This document shows positions 37,973 through 46,814 of a stretch of 64,000 nucleotides of DNA, piece after piece. The notes under the pieces were generated by a model that ran no database searches, was not told the DNA's origin, and saw only the letters and a list, made by a program, of their open reading frames with translations. The stretch is from positions 3,277,596 to 3,341,595 of the forward strand of contig LM994670.1 of NCBI GenBank assembly GCA_000753455.2, in the 5' to 3' direction. Numbering within the stretch: position 1 is the stretch's first letter; each line of letters opens with the position of its first letter. Both the position numbers and the translations under genes were made by a program. This stretch comes from Clostridium jeddahitimonense (GTDB lineage: Bacteria; Bacillota; Clostridia; Clostridiales; Clostridiaceae).

Positions 37973-38268
37973 TGTTCGCATTGCTCACAAGAGAAATGTA
38001 CACCTTAAGTGTAGAGAAATATGTCATTCTGACAGGGAAATATTCACCTTTTGTGAAAAGAAATATGCCTATGGCAGATATAATATTCATGCCGTAGGAA
38101 TTTTTTTATCCTGACGTAAGCCAATATTTATATATGTCGTAGACATAGATTTCTCTTTTATGTAAGTAAAATATTTCTCTGTGGCTTTAGCTACATATTT
38201 CTCTTCAGTTTACTGAAAATTTCTCTTGACAAAGACAATATTTCTCTTCGTGAGCGTAGCAAACAACT
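37973..38268. repeat. Mini-hairpin array B (HAD/PHP intergenic)
   Basis: Some 11 short inverted repeats are joined by (G)AGAAATAT linkers on the left and ATATTTCTC on the right. Examples: TACAC-CTTAA-GTGTA, GTC-ATTCT-GAC, TTCAC-CTTTT-GTGAA, TATGTC-GTA-GACATA, TTTTAT-GTAA-GTAAAA, TGTGGC-TTTA-GCTACA, TTCAG-TTTA-CTGAA. The centre contains a terminator-like hairpin. It ends 3 bases before the PHP stop codon. Confidence 0.85.
38068..38107 (+). terminator. Terminator-like centre of array B
   Basis: CCTATGGCA / TGCCGTAGG (38068-38076 and 38090-38098), then AATTTTTTT. It probably ends HAD transcription. The same core is present in array C. Confidence 0.6.
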
Positions 38269-38270
38269 TA

Positions 38271-39110
38271 TTAAATTAGTTTTTCTATATTATGTAGTTT
38301 CTCTGAATCTACCTTCATAGCACCGATATAATATTCTATTCCTTTACTTACAGCTGCAAAGTCTCCATGTCCATCTGAGCCACAAGTTATTATCATATCA
38401 TTATCTTTACAGAATTCTACACAAGTTTCTGTCATTAGTTCACTATTAGCCGGATAGTAACTTTCTATACCATCAATCCCCATAGCCTTGAACATATTTA
38501 ATTTTTCTATTATCTCTTCTTTAGTTTTATCTTTATAATAATTGCAAGGATGAGCTAATACTGCATATCCACCAGCTTTATGAACAACTTTGCAAGCTTC
38601 TTCTACTGTTGGAAAATCAAATTGTTCATGACCACAATTATATTGTCTATAATACTTCATTCCATCAAATAAACCTTCAGTTATTTTCTTATCATGTAAA
38701 TAGTGAATTCCATCCCATCCACCTTTTCTTTTATCATGCTTATATGTAGAAAATTCTTCATATGATATATCTTCATAATCCTTTTCCATTCTTCTCATTA
38801 GTTCAAAACTTGTTTCTAAAAGAGCATTTTGTGCCTTATTAATAATTTCTATCATTTCCTCATTATCATTAAATTTATAGCATAAAACATGTACTACTAT
38901 ATCTTCAAATTTACAATCTAACTCTACGCCTCTGATTAATTTAACTCCAACTTCCTCTGATATAGACTTAGCCTCATTATATGAACCTATTTCATCATGA
39001 TCTGTGATCGCAATAACATCTATATTTTTTCTTTTTGCATCCTCTAATATTTCTCTCGGTGACATTGTTCCATCTGAGTAATAAGAATGTGTATGTAAAT
39101 CAACTAACAT
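38271..39110 (-). CDS. PHP domain phosphoesterase
   Basis: 279 residues. DLHTHSYYSDGT at the N-terminus, ITDHDEIGSY near residue 36, AHPCN near 178 and CGSDGHGDF near 245 are the four PHP metal-binding motifs. The size fits the RNase AM/YciV and histidinol-phosphatase-like group, which hydrolyse nucleoside 3',5'-bisphosphates, 5' ends of RNA or sugar phosphates. The exact substrate is not evident. TTTAGGAGG precedes the ATG. It is divergent from fba. Confidence 0.85.
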   Translation of the reverse strand: MLVDLHTHSYYSDGTMSPREILEDAKRKNIDVIAITDHDEIGSYNEAKSISEEVGVKLIRGVELDCKFEDIVVHVLCYKFNDNEEMIEIINKAQNALLETSFELMRRMEKDYEDISYEEFSTYKHDKRKGGWDGIHYLHDKKITEGLFDGMKYYRQYNCGHEQFDFPTVEEACKVVHKAGGYAVLAHPCNYYKDKTKEEIIEKLNMFKAMGIDGIESYYPANSELMTETCVEFCKDNDMIITCGSDGHGDFAAVSKGIEYYIGAMKVDSEKLHNIEKLI

Positions 39111-39310
39111 AGTCTCCTCCTAAAGTTTAAAATTTTATTTATATCTATTTGCATTTTATATATTTTATATCAGATTGTCTATAATTAATATGTTACTAGC
39201 CCAAGCACCCTAATTGAGAAGATTATCAATTTAAATGTTTTCATGGATTGTATCCTCGTATTTTGATAGTTTTTAATACTTTTTTTGTTTTCTTTCCTAT
39301 TGATTTAGGG

Positions 39311-39316
39311 TATAAT
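39311..39316 (+). promoter_or_regulatory. -10 box of the fba promoter
   Basis: A perfect TATAAT lies 98 nt upstream of fba. The -35 region is T-rich without a clear hexamer. The leader that follows contains a weak hairpin (GTAATAGTT/AACTTATTAC). Nothing else is seen in the 39111-39414 gap. Confidence 0.45.
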
Positions 39317-39414
39317 AACCAGTAGGAGAAACGTAGGTGTAATAGTTAATAAACTTATTACTATACTTAATATTATTCTCTATAACTTAAATTGAAATAT
39401 ACGGAGGTATTGCC

Positions 39415-40278
39415 ATGTTAGTTTCAGCTAAAGAAATGCTAAACAAAGCAAGAGAAGGAAAATATGCTGTTGGTCAATTCAACATCAACAACTTAGAATG
39501 GACTAAAGCTATTTTACTTACAGCTCAAGAAAATAACTCACCAGTAATCTTAGGAGTATCTGAAGGTGCTGGGAAGTACATGTGTGGTTACAAAACAATA
39601 GTTGGTATGGTTAACGGAATGTTAGAAGAATTAAACATCACTGTACCAGTTGCTCTACACTTAGATCACGGTAGCTACGAAGGATGTTATGCAGCAATGA
39701 ACGCTGGATTCTCTTCAGTTATGTTCGATGGTTCTCACTATGCTATAGAAGAAAATATCGCTAAGACATCTGAATTAGTTAAAGCTACTGCAGAAAAAGG
39801 ATTATCTTTAGAAGCAGAAGTTGGATCAATCGGTGGAGAAGAAGATGGAGTTGTTGGTAAAGGTGAAGTTGCTGATGCTCAAGAATGTAAATCAATCGCT
39901 GATTTAGGAGTTACTATGTTAGCTGCTGGTATCGGAAACATCCACGGAAAATACCCAGCAAACTGGCAAGGACTTGCTTTCGATGCTTTAGAAGCAATCA
40001 ATAACGCTTGCGGAAACATGCCATTAGTATTACACGGTGGTACTGGAATTCCAGAAGAAATGATAAAGAAAGCTATATCTTTAGGAGTTTCTAAGATTAA
40101 CGTTAACACTGAATGTCAATTAGCATTCCAAGAAGCTACAAGAGCTTACGTTGAAGCTGGAAAAGATAAAGAAGGAAAAGGATTTGACCCAAGAAAATTA
40201 TTAAATCCTGGATTCGAAGCTATAAAAGCTACAGTTAAAGAAAAGATGGAACTTTTCGGATCAGTTAACAAAGCTTAA
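39415..40278 (+). CDS. fba: Class II fructose-1,6-bisphosphate aldolase
   Basis: 287 residues. Zinc and substrate residues are visible in LHLDHGSYEGC, the FDGSHYAIEENI catalytic loop, GNIHGKYP and LHGGTGIPEE. It splits fructose-1,6-bisphosphate into two triose phosphates in glycolysis. Codon use is enriched in C-ending codons for Asn, His and Phe compared with neighbours, which suggests very high expression. GGAGG lies 9 nt upstream. It is a single gene with its own promoter and terminator. Confidence 0.95.
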   Translation: MLVSAKEMLNKAREGKYAVGQFNINNLEWTKAILLTAQENNSPVILGVSEGAGKYMCGYKTIVGMVNGMLEELNITVPVALHLDHGSYEGCYAAMNAGFSSVMFDGSHYAIEENIAKTSELVKATAEKGLSLEAEVGSIGGEEDGVVGKGEVADAQECKSIADLGVTMLAAGIGNIHGKYPANWQGLAFDALEAINNACGNMPLVLHGGTGIPEEMIKKAISLGVSKINVNTECQLAFQEATRAYVEAGKDKEGKGFDPRKLLNPGFEAIKATVKEKMELFGSVNKA

Positions 40279-40287
40279 TCCATTTTA

Positions 40288-40335
40288 TATAAAAATAAAG
40301 TGAAGTATTAATTTACTTCACTTTATTTTTATTAT
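40288..40335. terminator. Bidirectional terminator after fba
   Basis: Perfect 17-bp stem (40291-40307 with 40314-40330) flanked by A and T runs between convergent genes. Confidence 0.9.
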
Positions 40336-40346
40336 TATTTTCTTAA

Positions 40347-41144
40347 TTACCTTTTAAATCTATATCTTATATTACTCAGACTATATATATCTTCGCTATC
40401 TAAACACGCTATATTCTGCAGCAAATATTTTTTTATATTTTCTTCAACTCCATCTATTTTAATTCTTTGTAAAGATAATCTTTTACTTATTTCAAAAATA
40501 GTAATGGCTAATAGTATAGCCTCTACCCTTTGCTCCTTATTATCACAAAAAGCTGTAGTTGCTACTATTAGTCCTATTAATATATCTTCAAACTTTTTAT
40601 CATCTAGTAAGTCATATTCAATATCAATTGTAAATTCACTATATCCATCAGTAATCCAATAATTCTTATCTTCTATTATTAATATAGTATCATTTTTTCT
40701 TGAAAAATCTCTATATTTATCATCTAGTAATGTCTTGTAGTACTTTTGTCCACTAATTAAAGAAAATACCTCTTCTTTAGTACCTTTTATAATATCAATA
40801 TCATATCTATTTATAAAGCTTAATATTAACTCTCTATTGTCCCTAGATTTATTAATTCCGCATAAATCTAAAATTATTTCTTTACTCTTTTTAGATGATA
40901 TTAGATATTTTTCTATTGTAATGAGATCTTCACTATTTAAATCTTCCAAATTTATTAATAATCCATCTATATTATTTTCATCATTATCTGTTATTTCATA
41001 TATTAACTTAAAGTCATTATTATAGCTTCCTATAGTTTCTCTTATATCATTTATCCTATCTTTGCTAACAATGCATTGTATCACTAGCTCCTTAAACCTT
41101 CGTAAATTAAAAGCATTAGTAATAGAGTCACTGCTTAGTTTCAT
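40347..41144 (-). CDS. Hypothetical protein, distant ThiM/ribokinase-fold relative
   Basis: 265 residues, soluble, rich in Asp, Ile and Lys. The middle segment (EIILDLCGINKSRDNRE, then IIKGTKEEVFSLISG) follows the layout of hydroxyethylthiazole kinase, in which LDPVGVGAT is followed by VIRGNASEI. The GTGC catalytic motif of ThiM cannot be found; an unrelated IDIEYDLL stretch occupies its place. It may be a non-catalytic or diverged member. The resemblance is my own alignment by eye. AGGTGAGG precedes the ATG. It is a single gene. Confidence 0.5.
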   Translation of the reverse strand: MKLSSDSITNAFNLRRFKELVIQCIVSKDRINDIRETIGSYNNDFKLIYEITDNDENNIDGLLINLEDLNSEDLITIEKYLISSKKSKEIILDLCGINKSRDNRELILSFINRYDIDIIKGTKEEVFSLISGQKYYKTLLDDKYRDFSRKNDTILIIEDKNYWITDGYSEFTIDIEYDLLDDKKFEDILIGLIVATTAFCDNKEQRVEAILLAITIFEISKRLSLQRIKIDGVEENIKKYLLQNIACLDSEDIYSLSNIRYRFKR

Positions 41145-41256
41145 TATTTAGTCCTCACCTTATTATCTAGAGTGCAAATTGCCTACTACATCATATTCGA
41201 CAAAATGCTCTTTGGTTCGCACTGATAATGAGAAAATATTCAATAAAAAATAAATA

Positions 41257-41290
41257 GCCCATGGTAGCTATAAACTAATCTACCATAGGC
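41257..41290 (-). terminator. Intrinsic terminator after sdaAA
   Basis: 11-bp stem GCCCATGGTAG / CTACCATAGGC (one G-U on the minus strand), with an AT-rich tail containing TTTTTT. Confidence 0.75.
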
Positions 41291-41304
41291 ATAAATTTTT
41301 CTAA

Positions 41305-42186
41305 CTATTCTTCACCAAATACTTTCTTTCTAAGTTCAAGCCCTGCTTTAGTAACAGCAACGCCTCCCATAGCAGTTTCTCTTAATGCCGCTGGTAAACT
41401 CTTTCCTACCTTATACATAGCTGATACTGTATCATCAAAAGGAATTTTTGAATCTACACCAGCCATAACCATATCAGCAGTACATAAAGCACTTATAGCT
41501 CCAGCTGCATTTCTCTTCGCACATGGAATTTCTACAAGACCTGCTACTGGGTCACATACAAGACCTAATACATTTTTTAAAACTATTGCTCCTGCATCTA
41601 AACTCATTTTGGGAGTTCCACCCATCATTTCAACAACTGCTGCTGATCCCATAGCTGCTGCAGAACCACATTCTGCTTGACATCCACCTTCTGCTCCAGC
41701 TAAAGTTGCATTCATTCCTATAATCATTCCAACTGCTGCTGCTGCAAATAATCCTTCGATAAGTTCTTCATCGGTTTTCTCTAATTTTTCCCCTGCTGAA
41801 AGAATTACAGCTGGTAAAATACCACAAGAACCTGCTGTAGGACAAGCAACTATTCTACCCATCGCTGCATTTACTTCTGATGAAGATAATGCCATAGCCA
41901 TAGCTCTTACAGTAACAGCTCCAGTTAATGTTTTTCCTTCTCTTAAGTATTTATTTATTTTATACCCATCGCCACCGATAAGTCCACTTACAGAATATAT
42001 CTTCTTTTCTCTACCTTCATTAGCTCCTTCTCTCATTACCTCAAGATTCTTCGCCATCTTTTCAAAAACTTCTTCTCTAGTAAGACCCTTATCTTCCATT
42101 TCAAGTCTTATTGCGTATTCACTTAATGATATATTTTCTTCTTCACAAATCTTTAAAAGTTCTTCTCCTGATCTTGCTACTATCAT
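41305..42186 (-). CDS. sdaAA: L-serine dehydratase, alpha chain (Fe-S)
   Basis: 293 residues. CPTAGSCGILPAVI near residue 135, AEGGCQAECG near 170 and VCDPVAGLVEIPC near 210 hold the cysteines for the oxygen-sensitive [4Fe-4S] cluster. With SdaAB it converts serine to pyruvate and ammonia. A GTG at 42195 overlaps the sdaAB stop, but the ATG at 42186 is preferred, with AAAGGA 11 nt upstream inside sdaAB. The pair matches the two-subunit clostridial enzyme and feeds fermentation. Confidence 0.93.
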   Translation of the reverse strand: MIVARSGEELLKICEEENISLSEYAIRLEMEDKGLTREEVFEKMAKNLEVMREGANEGREKKIYSVSGLIGGDGYKINKYLREGKTLTGAVTVRAMAMALSSSEVNAAMGRIVACPTAGSCGILPAVILSAGEKLEKTDEELIEGLFAAAAVGMIIGMNATLAGAEGGCQAECGSAAAMGSAAVVEMMGGTPKMSLDAGAIVLKNVLGLVCDPVAGLVEIPCAKRNAAGAISALCTADMVMAGVDSKIPFDDTVSAMYKVGKSLPAALRETAMGGVAVTKAGLELRKKVFGEE

Positions 42187-42187
42187 T

Positions 42188-42868
42188 TTATTCACCGTCC
42201 TTTATTGGATTGATTCTAATTACTTTATTAATAGATTCCATTACTTTAATCTCATCTATAATCTCATCAGTAACATTATTATCAACCTCAAATACCATTG
42301 TTGCTTCTTTACCTTTTTGACTTCTAAAAACTTTCATAAAGGCTATATTTATAGCATGATCGTAAAGTAAAGATGTTACATTTGATACCACTCCTGGCAC
42401 ATCTACATGTGATATTATTATAGTTGGGTAAGCTCCCGTAAATTCAACTTTTTCACCATTTACTTCAGACACTTCTATGCTTCCGCCACCTATAGATGAG
42501 CCAACCATTTCATATTTTTTACCCTTTTTACCTGTTATTAAAAATTTAACTGTATTAGGATGAGCATCACCTAAGTCTGTTTCTTTAAATATTATCTCTA
42601 TTCCTTGTTCCTTAGCAATATTTAATGAGTCTCTTAATCTTAAATCACTTGGTTCCATTCCTAATATTCCAGCAACTAGCGCCCTATCAGTTCCATGCCC
42701 CTTATAAGTTTTCCCAAAAGACCCGTGTAATAAAAATGTTACTTCCTTAATATCACCATCTGCTATAGATCTAGCAACCTTACCAAGTCTTGCTGCTCCT
42801 GCAGTATGTGATGATGATGGTCCAACCATTATTGGTCCTAGTATATCAAATACTCCAACTGTCTTCAT
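42188..42868 (-). CDS. sdaAB: L-serine dehydratase, beta chain
   Basis: 226 residues. GPIMVGPSSSHTAGAARLG at the N-terminus is the serine dehydratase beta signature. The C-terminal 70 residues (TIIISHVDVPGVVSNV) form an ACT-like domain that may bind serine. AAGGAG lies before the ATG. It is transcribed first, followed after one base by sdaAA. Confidence 0.93.
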   Translation of the reverse strand: MKTVGVFDILGPIMVGPSSSHTAGAARLGKVARSIADGDIKEVTFLLHGSFGKTYKGHGTDRALVAGILGMEPSDLRLRDSLNIAKEQGIEIIFKETDLGDAHPNTVKFLITGKKGKKYEMVGSSIGGGSIEVSEVNGEKVEFTGAYPTIIISHVDVPGVVSNVTSLLYDHAINIAFMKVFRSQKGKEATMVFEVDNNVTDEIIDEIKVMESINKVIRINPIKDGE

Positions 42869-42993
42869 CTTCTTATCTCCTTATCTATAGTTCTTTTTAT
42901 ACTATAATTTCTCTTGTATATTATTTCTTATTTTACATTAACAAAATCTTCTTGACTACGCTAGCAATATTTAATTAATAAATAAAAGTAATT

Positions 42994-44652
42994 TTAATAC
43001 TTATAAAAAATGCTTCCTCCAATAAACTCTCTTAATATTGAATTTTGTGGTACTAAGTCACAATCAATCTCCTTAAAGAATCCTAAAAAAGATTTTAATC
43101 GCTTAGCCTCATTATATATAGTATTATCTTCTTCTATCTTATTTAATTCCTCTAATGCTGCATTTTTTAACACACATAACTCGTATACTAAAGTTGAGTT
43201 AAACATAACATCAGCTTCTTCTTGGTAAACAAATATATTTTTTTGTTCACCCCTCTTTATTTTAGGCCACATTTTTAAAGTATCTTCAGCTTCATGTCCT
43301 CTTGATAAATGATCTCTAACTATTCTTCTTATTCTTCTCACATCTGTAGTTGCTATTCTATTATGATTATCTAAGTTTAATTGAGTTAATGCAGAAATAT
43401 AAATTTTAAATTTATATTTATCTTCAATTTCAGAAGTAAGAATAGGATTTAACCCATGAATCCCTTCAATAATAACTACACCATTTTGAGGTAATTTTAT
43501 TTTATTTCCAATCCACTCTCTTTCTCCTTTTAAGAAATTAAAAGTTGGAATTTCTACTTCATTTCCTTTTAGTATTTCCCTTAGTTGTTCATTAAATAAC
43601 TTTATATCTACAGATCCTATAGTTTCAAAATCATATTCTCCATTTTCATCTCTAGGCGTATCCTCTCTATTTACGAAGTAATCATCTAAAGAAATTGGAA
43701 TAGGAATAAGTCCATTTACTCTTAGTTGTATTCCTAGCCTATGGGCAAAGGTAGTTTTCCCTGAAGAACTCGGACCAGCAATTAATACTATTCTTGTATC
43801 TCTCCTATTAAATATCTTATCAGCTATCTCTGCTATCTTCTTTTCATGTAGAGCTTCAGAAATCATTATTAAGCTAGATAAATCTCCATTTATTATTTTT
43901 TCATTTAAAGAGCCTACTTCCCCCACTCCTAAGATATTTAACCATTTTTCCGTCTCCATAAAAATACTTGCCAATTTTTTTTGCTCATTAAATTTAACTA
44001 AAGTATTTATATCATCTTCCAAAGGATACCTTAAAATGAATCCAGGTTCATAATACATAACATCAAAACTTCTAATAACTCCTGTACTTTGTGCCATATA
44101 TCCATAAAAATAATCATACCTACCATCAAGTTCATATAAGCTTACATATTCAAAATTTACTTGTTCTAATAAAAGTACTTTATCATCCATACCATAAGAC
44201 TTAAAAATCTCTATAGCTTTCTCTCTTTTAACTTTAACTTTATTGATAGGAATATTTTTATCTATTATATCTTTCATCTTATTTTTTATTTTATTTATAT
44301 CTTCTTCATCCAGAGGACTAACCTTATGAATTTCCCCAAATATTCCTTTATCTATACTGTGTTGCATCACTATCTTAGCATCTTTAAATAAATCTAAAGT
44401 TGCTTTAATAAAAATATATTGTAGTGTTCTTGAATATACCTTCATCCCGTCTATACTAGTAAATGGTACTAAAGTCAAAGTACCACCATATGGTATTTCT
44501 TCACCTAATTCGTAATATTTGTTATTTAGTTTACATATTGCTATATCTAATAGTTTGTCATCATAATACTTATCTATTATATCTATAAACTTGCTTCCTT
44601 CCTTGCAGTTTACATATTGCTCTTTCCCTATCTGTATTTTATATTCACTCAT
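42994..44652 (-). CDS. Nucleoside (uridine) kinase with TGS-like N-terminus
   Basis: 552 residues. The N-terminal 60 residues resemble a TGS domain, and the next 200 resemble the threonyl-tRNA synthetase editing-domain type region. The P-loop kinase follows, with AGPSSSGKTTFAHRL near residue 295, LDDYFVNREDTPRDENGEYDFE near 325 and IIEGIHGLNP near 400. This fused form is common in Firmicutes and Thermotoga and is annotated as uridine or nucleoside kinase. It salvages nucleosides with ATP. AAGGAGG precedes the ATG. Confidence 0.85.
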   Translation of the reverse strand: MSEYKIQIGKEQYVNCKEGSKFIDIIDKYYDDKLLDIAICKLNNKYYELGEEIPYGGTLTLVPFTSIDGMKVYSRTLQYIFIKATLDLFKDAKIVMQHSIDKGIFGEIHKVSPLDEEDINKIKNKMKDIIDKNIPINKVKVKREKAIEIFKSYGMDDKVLLLEQVNFEYVSLYELDGRYDYFYGYMAQSTGVIRSFDVMYYEPGFILRYPLEDDINTLVKFNEQKKLASIFMETEKWLNILGVGEVGSLNEKIINGDLSSLIMISEALHEKKIAEIADKIFNRRDTRIVLIAGPSSSGKTTFAHRLGIQLRVNGLIPIPISLDDYFVNREDTPRDENGEYDFETIGSVDIKLFNEQLREILKGNEVEIPTFNFLKGEREWIGNKIKLPQNGVVIIEGIHGLNPILTSEIEDKYKFKIYISALTQLNLDNHNRIATTDVRRIRRIVRDHLSRGHEAEDTLKMWPKIKRGEQKNIFVYQEEADVMFNSTLVYELCVLKNAALEELNKIEEDNTIYNEAKRLKSFLGFFKEIDCDLVPQNSILREFIGGSIFYKY

Positions 44653-44824
44653 GATATTCCTCCTTCCTTTTTTCTATATCAATATTTTGCCACTCTATAG
44701 TTTTATTATATACTCTCTCCATTAATATTCTATTGATTTTTAATTTTTTTGTCTCTTTTAACCACATTAACTAGAATAAAATACTCTTATTTACTAATAA
44801 TACATAAATGGAGGTGGTGATTAA

Positions 44825-45604
44825 ATGTTTATTGTGCTAATTAGAACTATCTTTTTATATGCACTAGTAATACTTGTTATGAGGCTAATGGGAAAAAGAC
44901 AAATTGGAGAACTTCAGCCTTACGAATTTGTAATAACAATAATGATTTCAGATCTAGCAGCTTTACCAATGCAGGACACGAGATTACCATTAATTTTAGG
45001 AATTATACCTATTGTAACATTACTATTTATTAAGACTGTATTAACTCAACTTCAATTGAAAAGCCAAGCTGCAAGAAAGTTTCTTGAAGGAGAACCTAGC
45101 GTTTTAATTTGTAAAGGTAAGATAAACTTTAAAGCTTTAAAATCCCAACAAATTAACCTAGATGAGCTTATGGAAGAACTACGTCTAGCAGGATACTTCG
45201 ATTTAAACGAAATAGAATATGGCATATTGGAAAATAATGGACAAATGTCATTTTTGACTTATGATTCCTCATCTGATAGTAGTTCTAGTCAAAATAGTCC
45301 TTCTAATTCACCACCTGCTAATTGTGGTACTTCCCCAATTAATACTCAGGGAAACAACAGTCCAAATAAAACTTCTAGTAGTTCTGCCAATAATAAACCT
45401 CGTCTTCCAGTAATTTATGTTCTAGACGGTCGCGTAAACAAGAATTCTTTAACTACTAGTGGTAAAAATAAGTATTGGATTGAAGCAGAATTAAAAAAAC
45501 ATGGTATAAATTCCATAAAAGAAGTGCTTCTATATATGACAGATACTAATGGTAAAATTATATGTCAACTTTATAATGAATACGGAAAGGGGTGTTTCAA
45601 ATAA
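44825..45604 (+). CDS. DUF421 membrane protein with Ser/Asn/Pro-rich insert
   Basis: 259 residues. Two or three N-terminal membrane segments with VMRLMGKRQIGELQPYEFVI and the YetF-like soluble part (ARKFLEGEPSVLICKGK) define DUF421, as in the B. subtilis YetF family of spore or membrane proteins. A 50-residue low-complexity Ser/Asn/Pro insert (about 145-195) precedes the final VIYVLDGRVNKNSL domain. GGAGGTGGTG precedes the ATG. It overlaps the DUF4363 gene downstream by 13 bases; this pairing is common in clostridia. Confidence 0.83.
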   Translation: MFIVLIRTIFLYALVILVMRLMGKRQIGELQPYEFVITIMISDLAALPMQDTRLPLILGIIPIVTLLFIKTVLTQLQLKSQAARKFLEGEPSVLICKGKINFKALKSQQINLDELMEELRLAGYFDLNEIEYGILENNGQMSFLTYDSSSDSSSSQNSPSNSPPANCGTSPINTQGNNSPNKTSSSSANNKPRLPVIYVLDGRVNKNSLTTSGKNKYWIEAELKKHGINSIKEVLLYMTDTNGKIICQLYNEYGKGCFK

Positions 45605-45981
45605 AAAACTCTTTAATTTCTCTTTCACTTTTCTTAGTATTAATTATATTTTTATTTTATGCCGATTTTAAGTTTAAAGAACTTTGTACCGATATAGTTA
45701 ATATTTGTGATGAAATGGAAGACTCTATAAAAACTGCTGATTCAGAAGTAAGTTTTCAAAAGGCTATGGATCTATTTGATATGATTCAAGAGAGAGGTTC
45801 TATAGCAGCCATCTACATAAACCATATGGATTATGATGTAATGTTAAATGAAGCATTAAAGCTTTCAGTATATCTTGAAAATGATGATGAAAGCGAAAGT
45901 GAAGCATCACTTCATTTATTAAAATATAGCACAAAGCACATGAAAGAATTGCAAGTTCCAAACATAGAAAATATATTCTAG
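45592..45981 (+). CDS. DUF4363 family protein
   Basis: 129 residues. One N-terminal membrane segment (about 7-24) leads into a helical extracytoplasmic domain (ADFKFKELCTDIVNICDE). It matches DUF4363, usually next to DUF421. The only start with any support is GTG at 45592, which is nearly on top of AAAGGGG, so reinitiation after the overlapping DUF421 stop is more likely than independent initiation. Function unknown. Confidence 0.7.
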   Translation: MFQIKNSLISLSLFLVLIIFLFYADFKFKELCTDIVNICDEMEDSIKTADSEVSFQKAMDLFDMIQERGSIAAIYINHMDYDVMLNEALKLSVYLENDDESESEASLHLLKYSTKHMKELQVPNIENIF

Positions 45982-45993
45982 TTTTATCTAAAC

Positions 45994-46040
45994 ATATACT
46001 TATGCATATTAAATTAACCATTATGCATAAGTATATTTTT
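45994..46040. terminator. Intrinsic terminator after the DUF4363 gene
   Basis: 15-bp stem ATATACTTATGCATA / TATGCATAAGTATAT (45994-46008 and 46022-46036), then TTTTTT. Confidence 0.85.
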
Positions 46041-46123
46041 TATGCAAATTTTCATTTATCTATTATATATTTATTCACTTATATATACAATCACTATATT
46101 GCATAGAAAATATTTAAAATAAA

Positions 46124-46228
46124 GAATATGAACTTGTTGGTCTAAAAAGATTAACATTCGAAATGACTACTGATCCTAAAGTCGCTGTAAAAAATGCTGA
46201 TGAGCCATTTGAAGAAGCAGAAAAATAA
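46124..46228 (+). pseudogene. Start-less 34-codon coding remnant
   Basis: The frame ending at TAA 46226-46228 reads EYELVGLKRLTFEMTTDP and on to NADEPFEEAEK, protein-like in composition, but an in-frame stop lies just before residue 1 and there is no ribosome site. An internal ATG (46163) has no ribosome site either. It is most likely the 3' end of a decayed gene; I do not recognise the parent. The rest of the 45982-46428 gap holds one terminator and AT-rich sequence. Confidence 0.35.
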
Positions 46229-46428
46229 GCTTCATGCTCAAAAAGCAATTTTAGTTAAGCTAATATCTTAACCAATATAGTATATTAAAATATTACTTTA
46301 AAATCATATAATGTTCATGTACAATATATGCAAAAGAAAAATAATTAGTTTAATCTAATAGTAAGCTATAACTATTTCTATTGGCTTACACTAATTATTA
46401 AATAATGATTTGAAAGGATGAAAATACT

Positions 46429-46680
46429 ATGTTGGAATACAGATATGATACTCAGTTATTAATTGAAGGTAATAACCTTAATGAAGATGCTATAAATGAA
46501 TATTTTACAAACAATTTTAATGGAGATTGCTTATTAGCCGTAGGCGATGACGAACTTATTAAGATTCACTATCATACTAATGAGCCTTGGAAAGTATTAG
46601 AATACTGTTCTACTTTAGGTGAAATATTTGATATTGTAATTGAAGATATGGAGCGTCAATCAAAAGGACTTAAAGGTTAA
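46429..46680 (+). CDS. Small protein resembling a DAK2/YloV kinase-like domain
   Basis: 83 residues. YRYDTQLLIEGN at the start, DCLLAVGDDELIKIHYHTNEPW in the middle and FDIVIEDMERQSKG at the end resemble the middle domain of YloV/FakA dihydroxyacetone-kinase-like proteins, where HTN precedes the next strand. It stands alone here with no kinase part. AAAGGATG lies 9 nt before the ATG. It may be a regulatory fragment conserved in clostridia; the role is unknown. Confidence 0.68.
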   Translation: MLEYRYDTQLLIEGNNLNEDAINEYFTNNFNGDCLLAVGDDELIKIHYHTNEPWKVLEYCSTLGEIFDIVIEDMERQSKGLKG

Positions 46681-46755
46681 TAACTTTAAAATACTTAATT
46701 AGTTCATAAGTATTTTAATTAAACCCAAAGATCAACTAGAAGTTTTAAACTTTTT

Positions 46756-46795
46756 AAAATATAAAGGATGTCTACAGATATCCTTTATATTTTAG
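46756..46795. terminator. Intrinsic terminator (bidirectional)
   Basis: Stem ATATAAAGGAT / ATCCTTTATAT (46759-46769 and 46780-46790) between convergent genes. Confidence 0.75.
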
Positions 46796-46814
46796 TAATT
46801 TAAGAATTTATAAA

